NCBI GenBank assembly: GCA_963708715.1
Contig: CAVPSU010000001.1
Coordinates: forward strand, 1,488,001-1,552,000
Length of the DNA stretch: 64,000 bases
Reading direction: 5' to 3'
DNA from: DAIOEK01 sp963708715
GTDB taxonomy: Bacteria; Chloroflexota; Anaerolineae; Anaerolineales; Anaerolineaceae
Shown here piece after piece: positions 9,038 to 17,962 of the stretch (positions within the stretch are counted from its first letter, which is position 1; every line of letters starts with the position of its first letter). A model generated the notes under the pieces. The model worked only from the letters and a program-made list of their open reading frames with translations, searched no databases and was not told the DNA's origin. Position numbers and translations under genes: made by a program.

Positions 9038-9086
9038 CTTCTTATTTAACCATACAGGTTCGTGGGTCCCCATTGAGGGGATAATA

Positions 9087-9108
9087 TTCGAGCCCCTCCG
9101 CGCCCACT
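9087..9108 (+). repeat. Duplicate of the tRNA-Val 3' end (att-site-like scar)
   Basis: These 22 bases are identical to 9018-9039, the T-loop through acceptor 3' strand of tRNA-Val plus two bases. A 12-base remainder of the same sequence recurs at 9381-9392. Integrating elements that target tRNA 3' ends leave such copies. No integrase or cargo is left between the copies (about 47 bp and 270 bp). Confidence 0.75.
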
Positions 9109-9306
9109 ATTAATTTAATCAGCTGCTTTTGACCTTGGAGAAACGGGCATCTGGGAGGAAGAGGCAACGCCTCTTCCTCCCAGAAAAGAATCTCGCTCGG
9201 GCGAGTGATTATGTCCAGACACCAGTAGTAACTGCCCGAGCGGATCTTCGGTTAAGTTAATCCACCAGACACCGAAGTAAAGATTCTTCCCTCCGGTCAG
9301 AATGAC
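9097..9306. repeat. 210-bp structured direct repeat, copy 1
   Basis: Starts inside the tRNA-Val 3' fragment and recurs 284 bp downstream with only about five differences. It contains a perfect 16-bp hairpin with a 3-nt loop (9150-9184), a second inverted pair GCTCGGG/CCCGAGC, and a third CTTCGGT/ACCGAAG. The end, CCGGTCAGAATGAC, resembles a dispersed repeat type common in Chloroflexota. No coding potential is apparent. The 16-bp hairpin could terminate the tRNA transcripts although no T-run follows. Confidence 0.8.
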
Positions 9307-9380
9307 ACACACGGGATTGATCAATGAAATGTCGGTAGACATTACCCTCGCGCAGCACCCCCGTTTGCAACGATGGGGGT

Positions 9381-9590
9381 TCCGCGCCCACTATTAATTT
9401 AATCAGCTGCTTTTGACCTTGGAGAAACGGGCATCTGGGAGGAAGAGGCAACGCCTCTTCCTCCCAGAAAAGAATCTCGCTCGGGCAAGTGATTATGTCC
9501 AGACACCAGTAGTAACTGCCCGAGCGGATCTTCGGTTAAGTTAATCCACCAGACACCGAAGTAGAGATTCTACTCTCCGGTCAGATTGAC
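9381..9590. repeat. 210-bp structured direct repeat, copy 2
   Basis: Near-identical to the copy at 9097-9306, again beginning with the last bases of tRNA-Val (TCCGCGCCCACT). The three hairpins are conserved; differences lie in the GGGCGAGT/GGGCAAGT segment and near the 3' end. The stretch between the copies (9307-9380) is not repeated. proB begins 70 bp after this copy. Confidence 0.8.
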
Positions 9591-9660
9591 GTGGCTGTGT
9601 CCCATAGAATGGATACACATCCCGATAATTGGGCGAGATATGTGCTAGAATTTTTCTATC

Positions 9661-10770
9661 ATGACCACTCACCAGCGAATCGTAGTCAAACTCGGCACCT
9701 CCACCCTGACCGCAGGCAAGAAGGGTCTATCACCCCCACAGCTGGTGGACCTGGCGCGTCAAATATCCATTCTCCGTAACCAGAACGCCGGGGTGGTTTT
9801 GGTCTCTTCGGGTGCCATCGCGGCAGGACGGGAAGTCCTCGGCTACCCTACCCTGCCCAAACATCTTCCCGCCAAGCAAATGCTGGCTGCCGTCGGTCAA
9901 CCGAGACTGATGGCATTGTATGAACAATATTTTGGCATTTACGGCATTCACGTCGCCCAGGTGCTGTTGACTCGCGCTGACCTCTCGGATCGGCGGCGAT
10001 TCCTGAACGCCCGTGACACATTCGAAGCTCTACTTAAAAACAATATCATCCCGATCGTGAATGAGAATGACACGGTTGCAACCGAAGAGATTCGGTTCGG
10101 CGATAACGACAATCTCTCCGCACAGGTCTCAAACCTGGTGGAAGCGGACCTGCTCTTGCTGCTGACTGACCAGGACGGACTATATACCGCCGATCCGCGG
10201 GTCGATCCACTGGCGAAACTGATCCCTGAGATCGGACCACAGCCATTCCCGCCCGAATTGTGGCAAGCGGCAGGCGGTTCTATCACCAGTCTTGGCACCG
10301 GCGGTATGAGTACCAAGCTGCAAGCTGCCGACCTCGCCCGTCATGGCGGGACCACGGTCGTCATTGCCCGTGGATCCATTCCCGATGTGTTGCTCAAACT
10401 GGCCGCCGGAGAATCCATCGGAACCCGCATCCTTCCCGTCGTGAATAAGCTCGAAGGCAGAAAACGGCATATTCTCTCGGGCAGCCGCCCCGGCATCGAA
10501 GTGATCGTGGATATAGGCGCCGCGCGCGCCCTATCTCAAGGTGGATCTCTCCTCCCGGCTGGGATCGTCTCGGTCAAGGGTGATTTCGAACGGGGTGATT
10601 CAGTCCGCGTGCTATCACCGGATGGTCATGCCATTGCCGTCGGGCTGACCAATTATGCTGCGGCTGACGTGCACGCCCTGTGCGGACGCCAAACCTCCGA
10701 GATAGAGCTTCTCCTGGGATTCACCTTCGGCGACGAAGTGATCCACCACGACCAACTGGTCATACTTTAA
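9661..10770 (+). CDS. proB: Glutamate 5-kinase with PUA domain
   Basis: Catalyses ATP-dependent phosphorylation of glutamate, the first step of proline synthesis, in the cytoplasm. The amino-acid kinase domain (about 1-255) shows VVKLGTSTLTAG, LVSSGAIAAGREVLG, NENDTVATEEIRFGDND and TGGMSTKLQAA. A C-terminal PUA domain (about 275-369) is present, as in most ProB proteins. It is followed after 8 nt by proA, so the pair forms a proline operon. An extended -10 box TGCTAGAAT ends 9 nt before the ATG and there is no Shine-Dalgarno sequence, so the mRNA may have almost no leader. Proline feedback residues were not assessed. Confidence 0.95.
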   Translation: MTTHQRIVVKLGTSTLTAGKKGLSPPQLVDLARQISILRNQNAGVVLVSSGAIAAGREVLGYPTLPKHLPAKQMLAAVGQPRLMALYEQYFGIYGIHVAQVLLTRADLSDRRRFLNARDTFEALLKNNIIPIVNENDTVATEEIRFGDNDNLSAQVSNLVEADLLLLLTDQDGLYTADPRVDPLAKLIPEIGPQPFPPELWQAAGGSITSLGTGGMSTKLQAADLARHGGTTVVIARGSIPDVLLKLAAGESIGTRILPVVNKLEGRKRHILSGSRPGIEVIVDIGAARALSQGGSLLPAGIVSVKGDFERGDSVRVLSPDGHAIAVGLTNYAAADVHALCGRQTSEIELLLGFTFGDEVIHHDQLVIL

Positions 10771-10778
10771 GGATCGAT

Positions 10779-12116
10779 ATGTCAATCGAACAACTGTGTC
10801 TTCAGGCGAAATCCGCATCCCATGTATTAGCCCGTGTTTCCAGCATCGATAAGAATGCTGCCCTGCAGCGGATAGCCGATCACATTTGGGATGAGCGGGA
10901 TGAGATCTTATCTGCGAACCAGGAAGATCAGAAAGTCGCTCGAGAAAATGCGATCTCTTCCTCGATGCTGGACCGGCTGATGTTGAATGAATCGCGGCTC
11001 GAGACCATCGTTGATGATATGCGGGCTGTGACCAATCTGCCCGACCCGGTAGGGGAAGTATTCGAAGAACAAATCCTTGCCAATGGCTTACAGATCCGCA
11101 AGCAGCGCGTTCCACTTGGAGTATTGGCTGTCATCTATGAAGCCCGCCCCAATGTGACGGTGGACGTGGCGGGACTGGCACTCAAATCAGGCAACGCAGT
11201 CATCCTACGAGGTGGCAGCGAGACCATCCGTTCGAACCGGGCGTTGTGGACAGCCATTCAACATGGTTTGAAAGGAACTCCCATACCCGTGGAAGCCATT
11301 CAATTGATCACCGATCCCGCCCGGAGCCTGATGTTGGAATTGCTCCAGCAGGACCAGACCGTGGATATGGTCATCCCACGCGGTGGGGCTGGTCTGCATC
11401 AATTCTGCCGGCAAAACAGCCGCATCCCGGTTATCACCGGAGGAATGGGCATCTGCCATTTATTTGTCGATGAATCGGCTGACCAGACCAGGGCGATCGA
11501 GGTCATCCGCAACGCCAAGATCCAGCACCCAACGGTCTGCAATGCCCTGGATACTGCCCTGGTGCATTGCTCGATCGCGGCAGACTTTTTACCCCGTCTT
11601 GTGGAACGCCTCTCTTCAGATGGAGTGACTTTCCGGGCGGAGGAAGGCGCACGATCGGTGTTGGCAGGAAAGTTTGGGGTAGTGGTTACCCCCGCGTTAC
11701 CACAGGATTTTGATACCGAATGGCTTTCGCTGGTGCTCGGGTTGAAGGTGGTCTCAGGTGTGGACGAAGCAATCGAACATATTGCAGAGCACTCGACCGG
11801 ACATTCCGACGGGATCCTGACCAATGATCCGATCCATGCCGAGCGGTTTGTTAGCCTGGTGGATTCGGCGGCGGTGTATGTGAACGCGTCCACACGCTTC
11901 ACGGATGGGTCGCAGTTGGGGTTGGGGGCGGAGATCGCCATCTCCACCCAGCGGCTGCATGCCCGCGGTCCGATGGGTCTGCGCGAACTCACCACGTATA
12001 AGTGGGTCGATCCAGGGGGATTACCAGGTCAGGGGGTGAAGAGATTTAACCACAGAGGACGCAGAGCACGCAGAGATAGGATAATTTATAGGTGCGGAGC
12101 GATGCACCCCAGATAA
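10779..12116 (+). CDS. proA: Gamma-glutamyl phosphate reductase with repeat-derived tail
   Basis: Reduces gamma-glutamyl phosphate to glutamate semialdehyde with NADPH, second step of proline synthesis. The start is ATG 10779, 8 nt after the proB stop; a longer upstream frame only overlaps proB. Family signatures: PLGVLAVIYEARPNVT, SGNAVILRGGSE, catalytic Cys in PTVCNALDTALVH, and the closing RGPMGLRELTTYKWV. The usual protein ends about 20 residues after this; here the frame runs on with Arg-rich residues (NHRGRRARRDRII) encoded by a dispersed repeat of the ACCACAGAGGACGCAGAG type at 12048-12085. The native stop seems lost through repeat insertion or a small indel. The core is complete, so activity is probably kept. 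Confidence 0.92.
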   Translation: MSIEQLCLQAKSASHVLARVSSIDKNAALQRIADHIWDERDEILSANQEDQKVARENAISSSMLDRLMLNESRLETIVDDMRAVTNLPDPVGEVFEEQILANGLQIRKQRVPLGVLAVIYEARPNVTVDVAGLALKSGNAVILRGGSETIRSNRALWTAIQHGLKGTPIPVEAIQLITDPARSLMLELLQQDQTVDMVIPRGGAGLHQFCRQNSRIPVITGGMGICHLFVDESADQTRAIEVIRNAKIQHPTVCNALDTALVHCSIAADFLPRLVERLSSDGVTFRAEEGARSVLAGKFGVVVTPALPQDFDTEWLSLVLGLKVVSGVDEAIEHIAEHSTGHSDGILTNDPIHAERFVSLVDSAAVYVNASTRFTDGSQLGLGAEIAISTQRLHARGPMGLRELTTYKWVDPGGLPGQGVKRFNHRGRRARRDRIIYRCGAMHPR

Positions 12117-12199
12117 CGAAATACTTAGCCGCAAAGAAATTAACCCTACTTGCGCGATATGGGCTCGAAGGGCACAACAACCGTGAAGAGCACAGAATT

Positions 12200-12298
12200 G
12201 TAGGGTGGGGCCTCGCGATCTGTGCGTCCCCGAGCGAAGCGAGTGGGAGCCCCACCAATGATACGACCAATGAATTGGTGCGCCAGGGCGCACCCTAC
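12200..12298. repeat. Composite REP palindrome, left of RAYT remnant 1
   Basis: Begins GTAGGGTGGGGC and ends GCGCACCCTAC. Inside are GGGGC/GCCCC arms around CCCCGAGCGAAGCGAGTGGG and a second palindrome GGTGCGCC-AG-GGCGCACC. A related element in opposite order lies at 12904-12994, on the other side of the transposase remnant. This flanking pair is the expected layout of a RAYT with its REP sequences. Confidence 0.8.
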
Positions 12299-12324
12299 AT
12301 TTTGGAAATCCACTAAAATTAACC

Positions 12325-12877
12325 ATGCCAAATTACCGCCGTATCTTTTGTCCGGGAGGAACATTCTTTATAACGATAGTCACATGACATCGATTGAAGA
12401 TATTTTCAAATCAACAGAATGCCTCCATCCTTGGCGAAGTGTGGAGACATGTTGAAGGGAAGTATCCATTCAAGACGGATGCCATTTGTTTACTTCCTGA
12501 TCATGTTCATTGTATGATTACATTACCTGATGGTGATGAAAAATACCCATTTCGGATACAAATGATCAAGAGTTTGTTTACGAAGCGATTTTTGGTGCAA
12601 CAAAAAAACGCATCTATTGGCAATGAATTTAGAATCAAACGCCAGGAAGCTTGTGTCTGGCAACGCAGATATTGGGAGCATATGATCCGTGATCAATCCG
12701 GATTATGATGCCCACCTTGATTACATCCATTTCAATCCGGTAAAACATGGATATGTGGATAAGGCAGTAGATTGGCGATGGAGCAGTTTTCCCAGATATC
12801 TCAGAAGTGGATTGTATGATAAATCATGGGGAAAGGTGAAGCCAGAACGGGTCAAGAGGATTAAGAATGGAGAGTAA
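12325..12877 (+). pseudogene. REP-associated tyrosine transposase (RAYT), broken
   Basis: RAYT proteins are single-strand DNA transposases of the IS200/IS605-like HUH family that mobilise REP palindromes. Recognisable are MPNYRRIFCPGGTFFIT, the HUH-type motif in CLLPDHVHCMITLP, WQRRYWEHMIRD and HLDYIHFNPVKHGYV, WRWSSF. Two lesions: an in-frame TGA after FITIVT (near 12385) and a one-base loss near 12690 that puts the C-terminal part into another frame. The catalytic Tyr region falls in the HLDYIHFNP segment. A TAAAAT box lies 5 nt before the ATG. It is flanked by its REP pair. Confidence 0.85.
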
Positions 12878-12903
12878 ATGGTTAGTTTGGTTGAGGTGAA
12901 CAA

Positions 12904-12994
12904 GTAGGGTGGGGCCAGCCCCACCACGATAAATATTGGTGCGGCTCCCATTCGCTACGCTCGGGGACGTAATAATCGTGAGGCCACACCCTAC
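12904..12994. repeat. Composite REP palindrome, right of RAYT remnant 1
   Basis: Begins GTAGGGTGGGGC-CA-GCCCCACC and ends GCCACACCCTAC, with GGTGCGGC and an inverted CCCATTCGCTACGCTCGGGG core. Compared with 12200-12298 the modules are in reversed order, so the two elements face each other across the transposase remnant. Confidence 0.8.
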
Positions 12995-13000
12995 TCTTCC

Positions 13001-14149
13001 TTATCCCCCAATGTAATACTTTACCCCGAGCCCACCATTGACCAGATCCACGACTCGTGAGGGCTTGACCCGCATGTGCCCCGCCAGGATGGCGTCCGCG
13101 CACAGAATGCCGTAGCGCCAGCCGGCCAGGTCTCCGCGCAGGATGTCACCCAACCGCGAGTAGAGATTCCGCAAATCAGACTCCGGGCTGACCCGTACCC
13201 CGTAGGGCGGATTGCTGACCAGCCAACCCCTGTCTGCCGGCGCCTCGATGGCAGAAAAAGCCTTGTGCTCAAAATGGACGGCTTGTTCCACCCCCGCGCG
13301 CTGTGCGTTCGCTTTGGCGATCTCGATTGCCCCGGCATCCCGGTCGGACGCGAAAATATGAAGGGGTATCGTCCGTTCCTGCGCCCTGGCATGATCCAAA
13401 ATGATGCCATATTTCTTCTTGTCAAAGATCGGCCAGTCCATGAATCCGAACCGGCGGTTCCGGCCGGGAGCGATGTTGCGTGCGATCATGGCCGCTTCGA
13501 TCGGGATCGTCCCCGACCCGCAGAAGGGATCGATCAGCGGATACTCCGGCTGCCACCCGGCCAGCAGGATAAGACCGGCGGCCAGCGTCTCGCGCAGAGG
13601 GGCTTTGGCAGTCTGCAGGCGGTATCCGCGCCGGTGCAGCAGTTCACCGGAGCTGTCGATGCTGACGATGCAATGGTCGTTGACGATCCGCACCACGACC
13701 AGTTGAGGTGGCTTTTCGGTCTCCTCGGATGGCTTGACCAAAGCCGAGGGTTTCCCTAGCTTCTGACTGATGGCTTTGACCAGCTCGCGCGCCACCCCGT
13801 CTGAATGGTACAGGCGGCTCTTGCGGCAGGTCGCCCGGATGGCGATATCCATCCCCGGCTTGATATATAACTCCCAGGGGATCTGGGCGGCTTTGCGCCG
13901 GAGTTCATCGAACCCGACCGCGTCGAATTCCCCCACCCGGATGATGATCCGGCTGGCGCAGCGCAGGTGCAGGTTGGCGATATAAATCTGCTCGAGGGAT
14001 GCCTGGAAGGAGACCCCGCCTGAATCCTCGCTTTTTCCCCCATCTTCAGCTACGTCCGGTGTCTTGACGGGAATCCCCAATTGCGTAAGCTCAACTGAGA
14101 CGATCTCTTCCAATCCGGGTGTGGTGACAGCGTAGGCGGGATAGGTCAT
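13001..14149 (-). CDS. THUMP-domain RNA methyltransferase (RlmL N-domain type)
   Basis: A SAM-dependent N2-guanine methyltransferase, probably of 23S rRNA. The 382-aa chain has a THUMP domain (about 50-165: IYIANLHLRCASRIIIRVGEF) and a class I methyltransferase domain (about 175-380) with the SAM loop DPFCGSGTIPIEAA, an acidic FASDRDAGAIE and the catalytic SNPPYGVRV. An odd Pro/Asp-rich insertion at 30-45 follows the N-terminal strand. The length matches bacterial YpsC/RlmL-type proteins without the RlmK half. Its start overlaps the stop of ygiQ (14146-14149), so it is the second gene of that unit. Confidence 0.88.
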   Translation of the reverse strand: MTYPAYAVTTPGLEEIVSVELTQLGIPVKTPDVAEDGGKSEDSGGVSFQASLEQIYIANLHLRCASRIIIRVGEFDAVGFDELRRKAAQIPWELYIKPGMDIAIRATCRKSRLYHSDGVARELVKAISQKLGKPSALVKPSEETEKPPQLVVVRIVNDHCIVSIDSSGELLHRRGYRLQTAKAPLRETLAAGLILLAGWQPEYPLIDPFCGSGTIPIEAAMIARNIAPGRNRRFGFMDWPIFDKKKYGIILDHARAQERTIPLHIFASDRDAGAIEIAKANAQRAGVEQAVHFEHKAFSAIEAPADRGWLVSNPPYGVRVSPESDLRNLYSRLGDILRGDLAGWRYGILCADAILAGHMRVKPSRVVDLVNGGLGVKYYIGG

Positions 14150-15924
14150 CGGGTTTTCCTTCTCGAATTGGGACGGGGTGAATTTAGCGGACGCAGTCTT
14201 TGGGATGGAGACGCCGGACGCACCAGTTCAGGGTCGGTGATCATCACCTTCTGCTTTTCCTTGCGGACCGGATCGCGCTCTACGAACAAAGGTTCCAGGG
14301 TGAAGGGGTCCAGTCCGGTGTAGTACATCAGGCTCGAATAGGTGGATGGAGTGGGCGTAAAGATCTGCACCTGCTCGGGGGTGATGCGCAATTCCTGGCT
14401 GACGAAGCGCTTCAACTCCCGCATCTCGCCTTCCCCGCAGCCGGGATGGGCGGCGATCAGGTAGTAGGTCAGAAACTGCTTTTTCCCGGCCGACTCGGAC
14501 ATCTCATCGAACACCTTCTTGAATTGCACCAGACTGTCCGGTCCGGGTTTGCCCATCTTCGCCATGACACGCGGGTCGGTGTGTTCGGGGGCGACCTTCA
14601 TCTGCCCGGAAACGTGATGGTCCACCACCTCGCGCAGGTAGTCCCGGCCATGGGCGGTGTCGGTCAGCACCAGGTCGTAGCGGATGCCGGAGGCGACGAA
14701 GGCTTTCTTGACGCCCGGGATCTGGCGGATGCGTTTGAGCAGATTCGATCTGGGGGAGATGGTCGGGTTTCAACGCCCGGCAGGTGACCGGGAACAGGCA
14801 GCGTTTGTCTTCACAGACTCCGCTGGCCAGCTTCTTCCGGCATTCGAAGCCGTACATGTTGGCGGTCGGTCCGCCCACATCCTGGATGTAGCCTTTGAAA
14901 CCCGGCAGATGGGTGAGCTGTTCCGCTTCCTTCAGGATGGATTCGGGGCTGCGCCAGCGCACCGTTCGCCCCTCGTGGACGGCGATCGCGCAGAAATTAC
15001 ATTCGCCATAACAACCGCGATGGGTGCTGATCGAGAATCCGATCGTCTCCTGCAGCTTGACTGGACCCATTTGTTCATAGATATGGGTGCTGTCGCCGCT
15101 GGAACGGCAGGGCGTAGATGGCGTCCATCTCGGCCTGGGTGGCATAGGGCGCGGGCGGATTTTGGATGAGGAAGCGGTCCCCGTGCGGCTGGGCCAGCCC
15201 TTTGGCGGTGATGGGATCCATGTTGCGGTAGAACTCGTGGAACATGCGGATGAAGGCCAGCTTGTCCGCGACAGACTTCGTCATAGGAGGGGAGGTGCAG
15301 ATAGTCGTCCGGTGGTTGTTTGGCGATATGGCACAGTCCGCGGATGGCGGCTGGATCGCCGCCGAAGTGCAGGGCTTTCGCCAGCGCCAGGATGGTCTGC
15401 TCGGCCATGCCGTACAGCAGATAGTCCGCTTTGGCGTCGAAGAGGATCGACCGCCGGACGGAGTCGGACCAGAAGTCGTAATGGGCCACCCGGCGCAGGG
15501 AGGCTTCGATCCCGCCCAGGACGATGGGGCTGGTGTTCTTGAAATGGCGGCGAATGAGGTTCGCATAGGCAATTACCGCCCGGTCGGGACGGCGGTTGTT
15601 CTCCCCGCCGGGAGTGTAATCGTCTGAGCGGCGTTTCTTCTTGAGGGCGGTGTAATTGGCCACCATCGAATCGACGCTGCCACCGGTCACCCCCCAGAAC
15701 AGGCGCGGCTCGCCCAGGCGGGAGATGTCGGCGCCGGAGGTGATGTCGGGCTGGGCGATGATCCCCACCCGGTAGCCGGCGCGTTCGAGCATCCGTCCGA
15801 TCACGGCAGTGCCGATGAAGGGGCTGTCGATGTAGCTGTCGCCGCTGACCATGATCACGTCGAGCGCATCCCAGCCGCGTTCGACCATCTCCGCGGGGGT
15901 GGTGGGTAGGAAATCATTGGGCAT
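14146..15924 (-). pseudogene. ygiQ: YgiQ-family radical SAM protein, three frameshifts
   Basis: YgiQ proteins carry an N-terminal UPF0313 domain and a radical SAM core; their reaction is unknown. The start MPNDFLPTTPAEMVERGWDA matches the family. Reading must change frame three times: near 15285 (an extra base after YDEV), between about 15070 and 15115 (after YALPFQRRQHP), and near the G5 run at 14752-14756 (before NLLKRIRQIPGVKKAF). The cluster-binding CxxxCxxC is intact (GCYGECNFCAI). Total length, about 590 aa, is near normal. The three lesions are each one base, so either the gene is recently dead or this stretch has assembly errors. The intact overlap with the methyltransferase gene is preserved. 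Confidence 0.8.
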
Positions 15925-15959
15925 GAATTGATTGTATCAGATGGAGATAAGGATACGAT

Positions 15960-16022
15960 GTAGGATGGGTTCGATTTCGCGTACTTCGCGCCCCCGAGCG
16001 AAGCGAGTGGGGTGAACCCATC
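15960..16022. repeat. REP palindrome, downstream of RAYT remnant 2
   Basis: Outer arms GATGGGTTC/GAACCCATC preceded by GTAG at the left edge. The loop contains CCCCGAGCGAAGCGAGTGGGG, the same core seen in the elements at 12200-12298 and (inverted) 12904-12994. It lies just beyond the 3' end of the transposase remnant at 16031-16589. Confidence 0.75.
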
Positions 16023-16030
16023 GCTAATCA

Positions 16031-16589
16031 TCAAACAAATTCCACCGGGAAATCCATCGTGGGTATTTTGTTACCCTGGTCACCCCAATCCGGTTCGTAG
16101 GATCCCATTCCAACAAATCTGCGAAAGCTGGACCACTCCCAATCTCCCGGTTTCGTTACAAGCCCGTGTTTGACCGGGTTGTAATGTATGTAATTGAGGT
16201 GGTTATTAACGATCTTTCTCATCCCGAATAGTATGTTCCCAAAAGCGACGCTGCCAAATGAATAATTCCTTTTTGTCTTGTCGAGAGAGGTTGGGCATAT
16301 CCATCTCACCGCATACATCTTTGAAATGGTGCGAAAATCGGCGTTTGATCTCCTTCCAGCGCAGGGAATAATCCGCGTCTCCTTCGGGCAGAGTCCAGAT
16401 GCAATGGATGTGATCGGGCAAAAGGCAGATCGCGTCAGTGGAAAATGGATGCTTCTGACGTACGAACATCCATGCCTCGTGAAGGATAGATCGGGCTTCT
16501 GGTGTGGTAAGAAAAGGTTTGCGCTCGTAAGTCACCAGGGTGAAGAAATATGTCCCACCTTCCACCCGGTTGCGGCGATAATCGGTCAT
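16031..16589 (-). pseudogene. REP-associated tyrosine transposase (RAYT), one frameshift
   Basis: Starts MTDYRRNRVEGGTYFFTLVT; keeps CLLPDHIHCIWTLPEGD (HUH motif), SRQDKKELFIWQRRFWEHTIRD, then a one-base loss near 16210 moves NNHLNYIHYNPVKHGLV and WEWSSFRRFV to another frame, ending at 16031. Close to the intact RAYT at 28201-28755 along its whole length. A TACAAT box ends 6 nt before the ATG, and there is no Shine-Dalgarno sequence. It is bracketed by GATGGGTTC-type palindromes. Confidence 0.85.
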
Positions 16590-16666
16590 ACAGAAATTGT
16601 ATATCCATTTCAAAGATGTGAATCGGTTATCGATGGGATTAATCCGGTTTGATGGGTTAAAAAGAT

Positions 16667-16745
16667 GATGGGTTCATTGAGGCGATGGGTTCACAGAGGC
16701 GATGGGTTCACAGGGGTGATGGGTTCAATATCGAACCCATCCTAC
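16667..16745. repeat. 17-bp tandem REP-arm repeats plus inverted arm
   Basis: GATGGGTTCA occurs at 16667, 16684, 16701 and 16718, i.e. an exact 17-bp period with spacer TTGAGGC, CAGAGGC or CAGGGGT, then closes with the inverted arm GAACCCATCCTAC. Further weak copies precede it (from about 16633). It lies upstream of RAYT remnant 2 and carries the same arm as the palindrome at 15960. Confidence 0.8.
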
Positions 16746-16760
16746 CTTAATGAAAACATC

Positions 16761-17357
16761 CTATGCAAACGTACCCAATTTGACTTCGCCATACCGCTGG
16801 TACGAAGCCACCACCACACCCGAAGGCGTGACGGTCGAATCGATCAACTTGAACGCAGCCGGGACCGCTCCACCACCGAAAAGACGCTTGCCCTTGCCGA
16901 GCACCACCGGGAAGGTCTTGAGCCACAGTTCATCGACCAGATCGTTTTCCAGCAAGGTTTGGATCAATTGGCTGCTGCCGTGCACCTGCAGCATGGGACC
17001 ATCCTGTCGCTTCAACTCACGGATCGCGGCAGGAACATCGCCGCTGATCGGGATGGTCACTTCCCAGTTCGCGTCGATGGGATGACTGGTGACCACGTAT
17101 TTGACGGCTTTATTGATCGGGTCCTCCACGCCCTGCTGCGGCCAATAACCGGCGAACACATCGTAGGTCTTGCGTCCGAGCAACAGAGCAAAGGGTGGGG
17201 TCATTTGGCTGCCCATCTCCTTGCCGAGCGAATCGTCAAAGTAAGAGAAGGTCCAGCCTTCCAGGTCGAATCCACCGGACGGGTCTTCACCCTTTCCGCC
17301 CGGCGCCTGCATGACGCCATCGAGGGATACAAAAGTCAGTACGATTAGTTTTCTCAT
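16761..17357 (-). CDS. Dihydrofolate reductase / RibD C-terminal family protein
   Basis: A 198-aa NADPH-type reductase of the RibD_C/YyaP-YwjB group. Start MRKLIVLTFVSLDGVMQAPGG, LLLGRKTYDVFAGYW, LQVHGSSQLIQTLL (the nucleotide-binding GSxxL turn) and DELWLKTFPVVLGKGKRLF are all typical. It lacks the deaminase domain of RibD, so it is not the riboflavin enzyme itself; substrates of these stand-alone members are mostly unknown. Its stop lies 16 bp from the REP array. Confidence 0.88.
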   Translation of the reverse strand: MRKLIVLTFVSLDGVMQAPGGKGEDPSGGFDLEGWTFSYFDDSLGKEMGSQMTPPFALLLGRKTYDVFAGYWPQQGVEDPINKAVKYVVTSHPIDANWEVTIPISGDVPAAIRELKRQDGPMLQVHGSSQLIQTLLENDLVDELWLKTFPVVLGKGKRLFGGGAVPAAFKLIDSTVTPSGVVVASYQRYGEVKLGTFA

Positions 17358-17484
17358 GCATTAAGTATAAAAATCCCGCCGTCCCATTCCAATATCCTAG
17401 CAAACAGACGTTATACGGGAATATAAGGAATCAGCCGGAGTCGATAGTCTGTCCCCGGCCGGTTTGAAGAAACGAATCTATTTG

Positions 17485-17745
17485 TTAAATGAACAAGTTG
17501 TACAGCATTCCGATCAGGATCGAGCCGCCCCAGAGGACGCCGATTACCAGGGCGATAACACGCCAGCGGGCGCTGGTGAGCATGCCGGCCACGGCTCCGA
17601 CGGAGGTCCCGGCGCCGGTGATGAGGAAGGCCAACGCCGCACCCTGGCTCATTCCGCCGTCGATCAGGCCGCAAACCAGGGGCAGGGAAGCTTCCGAATT
17701 AATATACAGCGGCATCTGTGTCGACGGCTGCGCTGCAAAAGCCAT
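17485..17745 (-). pseudogene. 3' remnant of an ArsP-like permease
   Basis: Eighty-odd residues match the end of two-domain permeases of the ArsP/UPF0718 family: PLYINSEASLPLVCGLIDGG, GAALAFLITGAGTSVGAVAG and a final transmembrane helix. The first six or so helices are missing, and the sequence upstream (17746-17923) shows no more of it. It is therefore a truncated remnant. It sits 53 bp upstream of nothing else on this strand. Confidence 0.65.
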
Positions 17746-17962
17746 CCGTTTTCAGTTCAGCGTCGGGAAATATGATCGATAACAAAGTAATAATCATCTT
17801 CCGATGTGTGAGATCAACTATTTCGTTCCGGTCAACCTCTATCAAAATAAATAATTTCAACAATCATTCAGGAATTTTGAGCATCAGATTCCATCAAATT
17901 AGCAGGGATTGTAAAAGCTTAAGGTGATTTTTACATTCCTTATCCTAATAGTAGGATATATT

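Noticed and set aside
12382..12390. In-frame TGA in the RAYT gene as a recoded codon (Sec or Trp)
   Set aside because: No selenocysteine element is evident, all other genes use TGA as stop, and the same gene has a frameshift, so it is a nonsense mutation.
16667..16727. Regularly spaced repeats that could suggest a small CRISPR array
   Set aside because: The unit is 17 bp with a conserved 10-bp core and nearly constant 7-bp spacers, no unique spacers of 30 bp and no cas gene; it matches REP arms instead.
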